64,000 nucleotides of DNA from Trematomus loennbergii (taxonomy: Eukaryota > Chordata > Actinopteri > Perciformes > Nototheniidae), in assembly GCA_012861695.1 (NCBI GenBank), contig JAAOOA010000062.1, positions 372,001 through 436,000 of the forward strand, in the 5' to 3' direction. Each line of letters starts with the position of its first letter. Position 1 is the stretch's first letter. Both the position numbers and the translations under genes were made by a program. Under the pieces are notes generated by a model. It was not told where the DNA came from. It saw nothing but the letters and a program-made list of their open reading frames with translations, and did not search any database. Positions 63,328 to 64,000 of this stretch are shown here, piece after piece.

Positions 63328-63470
63328 CTGGTCTTAATGGTGGGGTTCATCCTGAGGGGAAACATTCCCAGGTCGACGTCGTTGCAGTCCGGATTAAACT
63401 CTAAGGCTCCGGACACGTAAATCAGAAAGTAGTCCCAGAGCTCGGGTAACTTCTTGGAGGAGAGAATCAT
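63328..63470 (-). CDS. PDZ-domain protein, alternative distal first coding exon (long isoform)
   Basis: The minus-strand exon encodes MILSSKKLPELWDYFLIYVS then GALEFNPDCNDVDLG and MFPLRMNPTIKT, plus the first two bases of an arginine codon. The donor is AG|GTAGGC at 63,327. It ends in the same phase as the proximal first exon and would splice to 22,903-22,976. I chose the ATG at 63,470 because no other ATG occurs in the open frame back to a TAA at 63,579-63,581; its context is weak (C at -3). An acceptor-like tttgccag upstream leaves open that this is an internal exon with further exons beyond the window. It could also belong to a separate gene. I do not recognise the sequence, but codon usage and the absence of stops support coding. 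Confidence 0.65.
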
Positions 63471-63549
63471 GAGGGAAGCTTCAGGGCAGGATGTGTGTGT
63501 GGGAAAGATGGCTGGCAAAAGTGGAGTGTCATCCAGAGAGGGGAGGCAC

Positions 63550-63600
63550 AGTGTCACCCAGCGCTCTGCAGCTCGCCTTTAAACCCTGCCCCAACAGTCC
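63550..63600 (-). promoter_or_regulatory. Possible core promoter of the distal first exon
   Basis: On the minus strand ggcaggg is followed by TTTAAAGG (TTTAAA at 63,578-63,583), which could act as a TATA-like element placing initiation near 63,550. Evidence is limited to this motif and its spacing from the coding exon. Confidence 0.3.
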
Positions 63601-64000
63601 ACTCAGCACCTGCATTTAGCTGACTGACTCCTCCCCTCAGGGCCATAGCAGGGACCAAATCACCCCCCACCCCTCTCCAAACTGCCCCACTCACCCACGG
63701 CCAAGGCAATCACATCTTTGTCTTTTGATTTGGAAAACTTTGATACTAATTTCCTGGAATATAATTAATTGTATGCTGCTTTATGGATTCTAAATGTATT
63801 TCCTGATTGGAATGTTTCAAGCCATATGGCAATACTAAGAAATCAGTTATTGGGTTTGCATTATGTTGCTTTTTTGTCTATTTTATTTTAAAATGTCACT
63901 TGAAGTAAGCATAAAGAGGTTTCATCCCACTCTTTAAACACTTCAATCAAACTGTACATACTTTATGATGTATTGTAAGTAGTTATTACATTGTTGCATA
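63601..64000. other. Upstream flank, nothing recognised
   Basis: Upstream of the distal first exon. The first 100 bases are C-rich on the plus strand and the rest is AT-rich. No further exon could be supported. Confidence 0.5.

Overview
This window is vertebrate genomic DNA, almost certainly from a teleost fish and probably a percomorph. The coding content is sparse and split by large introns. The rest is fish-type repeats: L2-like and other LINEs, hAT, Tc1/mariner and PIF/Harbinger elements, TTAA-flanked elements, Helentron-like elements, fold-back elements, a tRNA-derived SINE and long dinucleotide repeats. There are no bacterial features, no CRISPR array and no stand-alone RNA gene.

One protein-coding gene can be supported. 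It lies on the minus strand, spans the window and runs off its left edge. Five coding exons join in frame: 63,470-63,328 or 38,855-38,809 (two alternative first coding exons), then 22,976-22,903, 13,777-13,682 and 63-1. All internal junctions have GT/AG borders and matching phases. The last three exons encode most of a PDZ domain with the peptide-binding loop GLGI. The two first exons end in the same phase, so the gene probably has two promoters, one near 38.9 kb (CpG-rich) and one near 63.55 kb (TATA-like TTTAAA). I do not recognise the gene family.

Nearly everything else lies in introns of this gene and consists of transposable elements, many nested in one another. Nest 1 (about 0.53-6.05 kb): a TTAA element is split by an L2-like LINE, which is split by a TA-flanked element, which is split by a CCGG-flanked fold-back element. 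At 9.46-11.2 kb an hAT carrying a fold-back element sits at the edge of a second copy of the same TTAA element. Nest 2 (30.0-37.0 kb): a terminal-inverted-repeat element holds a PIF-like element and a giant fold-back element with about 0.84-kb arms. The right arm of the giant element holds an hAT and a Helentron-like element, and the left arm preserves the empty site. Nest 3 (41.2-45.9 kb): a LINE is split by a Tc1-like element, which holds an hAT (itself holding a CCGG-flanked element) and a PIF-like element. Nest 4 (59.1-63.2 kb): an hAT-like element holds two further hATs, and the second has its BED zinc-finger coding region cut by a CCGG-flanked fold-back element.

Other landmarks are a 2-kb minisatellite with an 18-bp unit (18.36-20.31 kb), three copies of a Helentron-like non-autonomous element (14.7, 24.5 and 34.8 kb), and a set of fold-back elements flanked by CCGG that may form an uncharacterised group. 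The stretches between the listed repeats show no coding or repeat signal that I could support.
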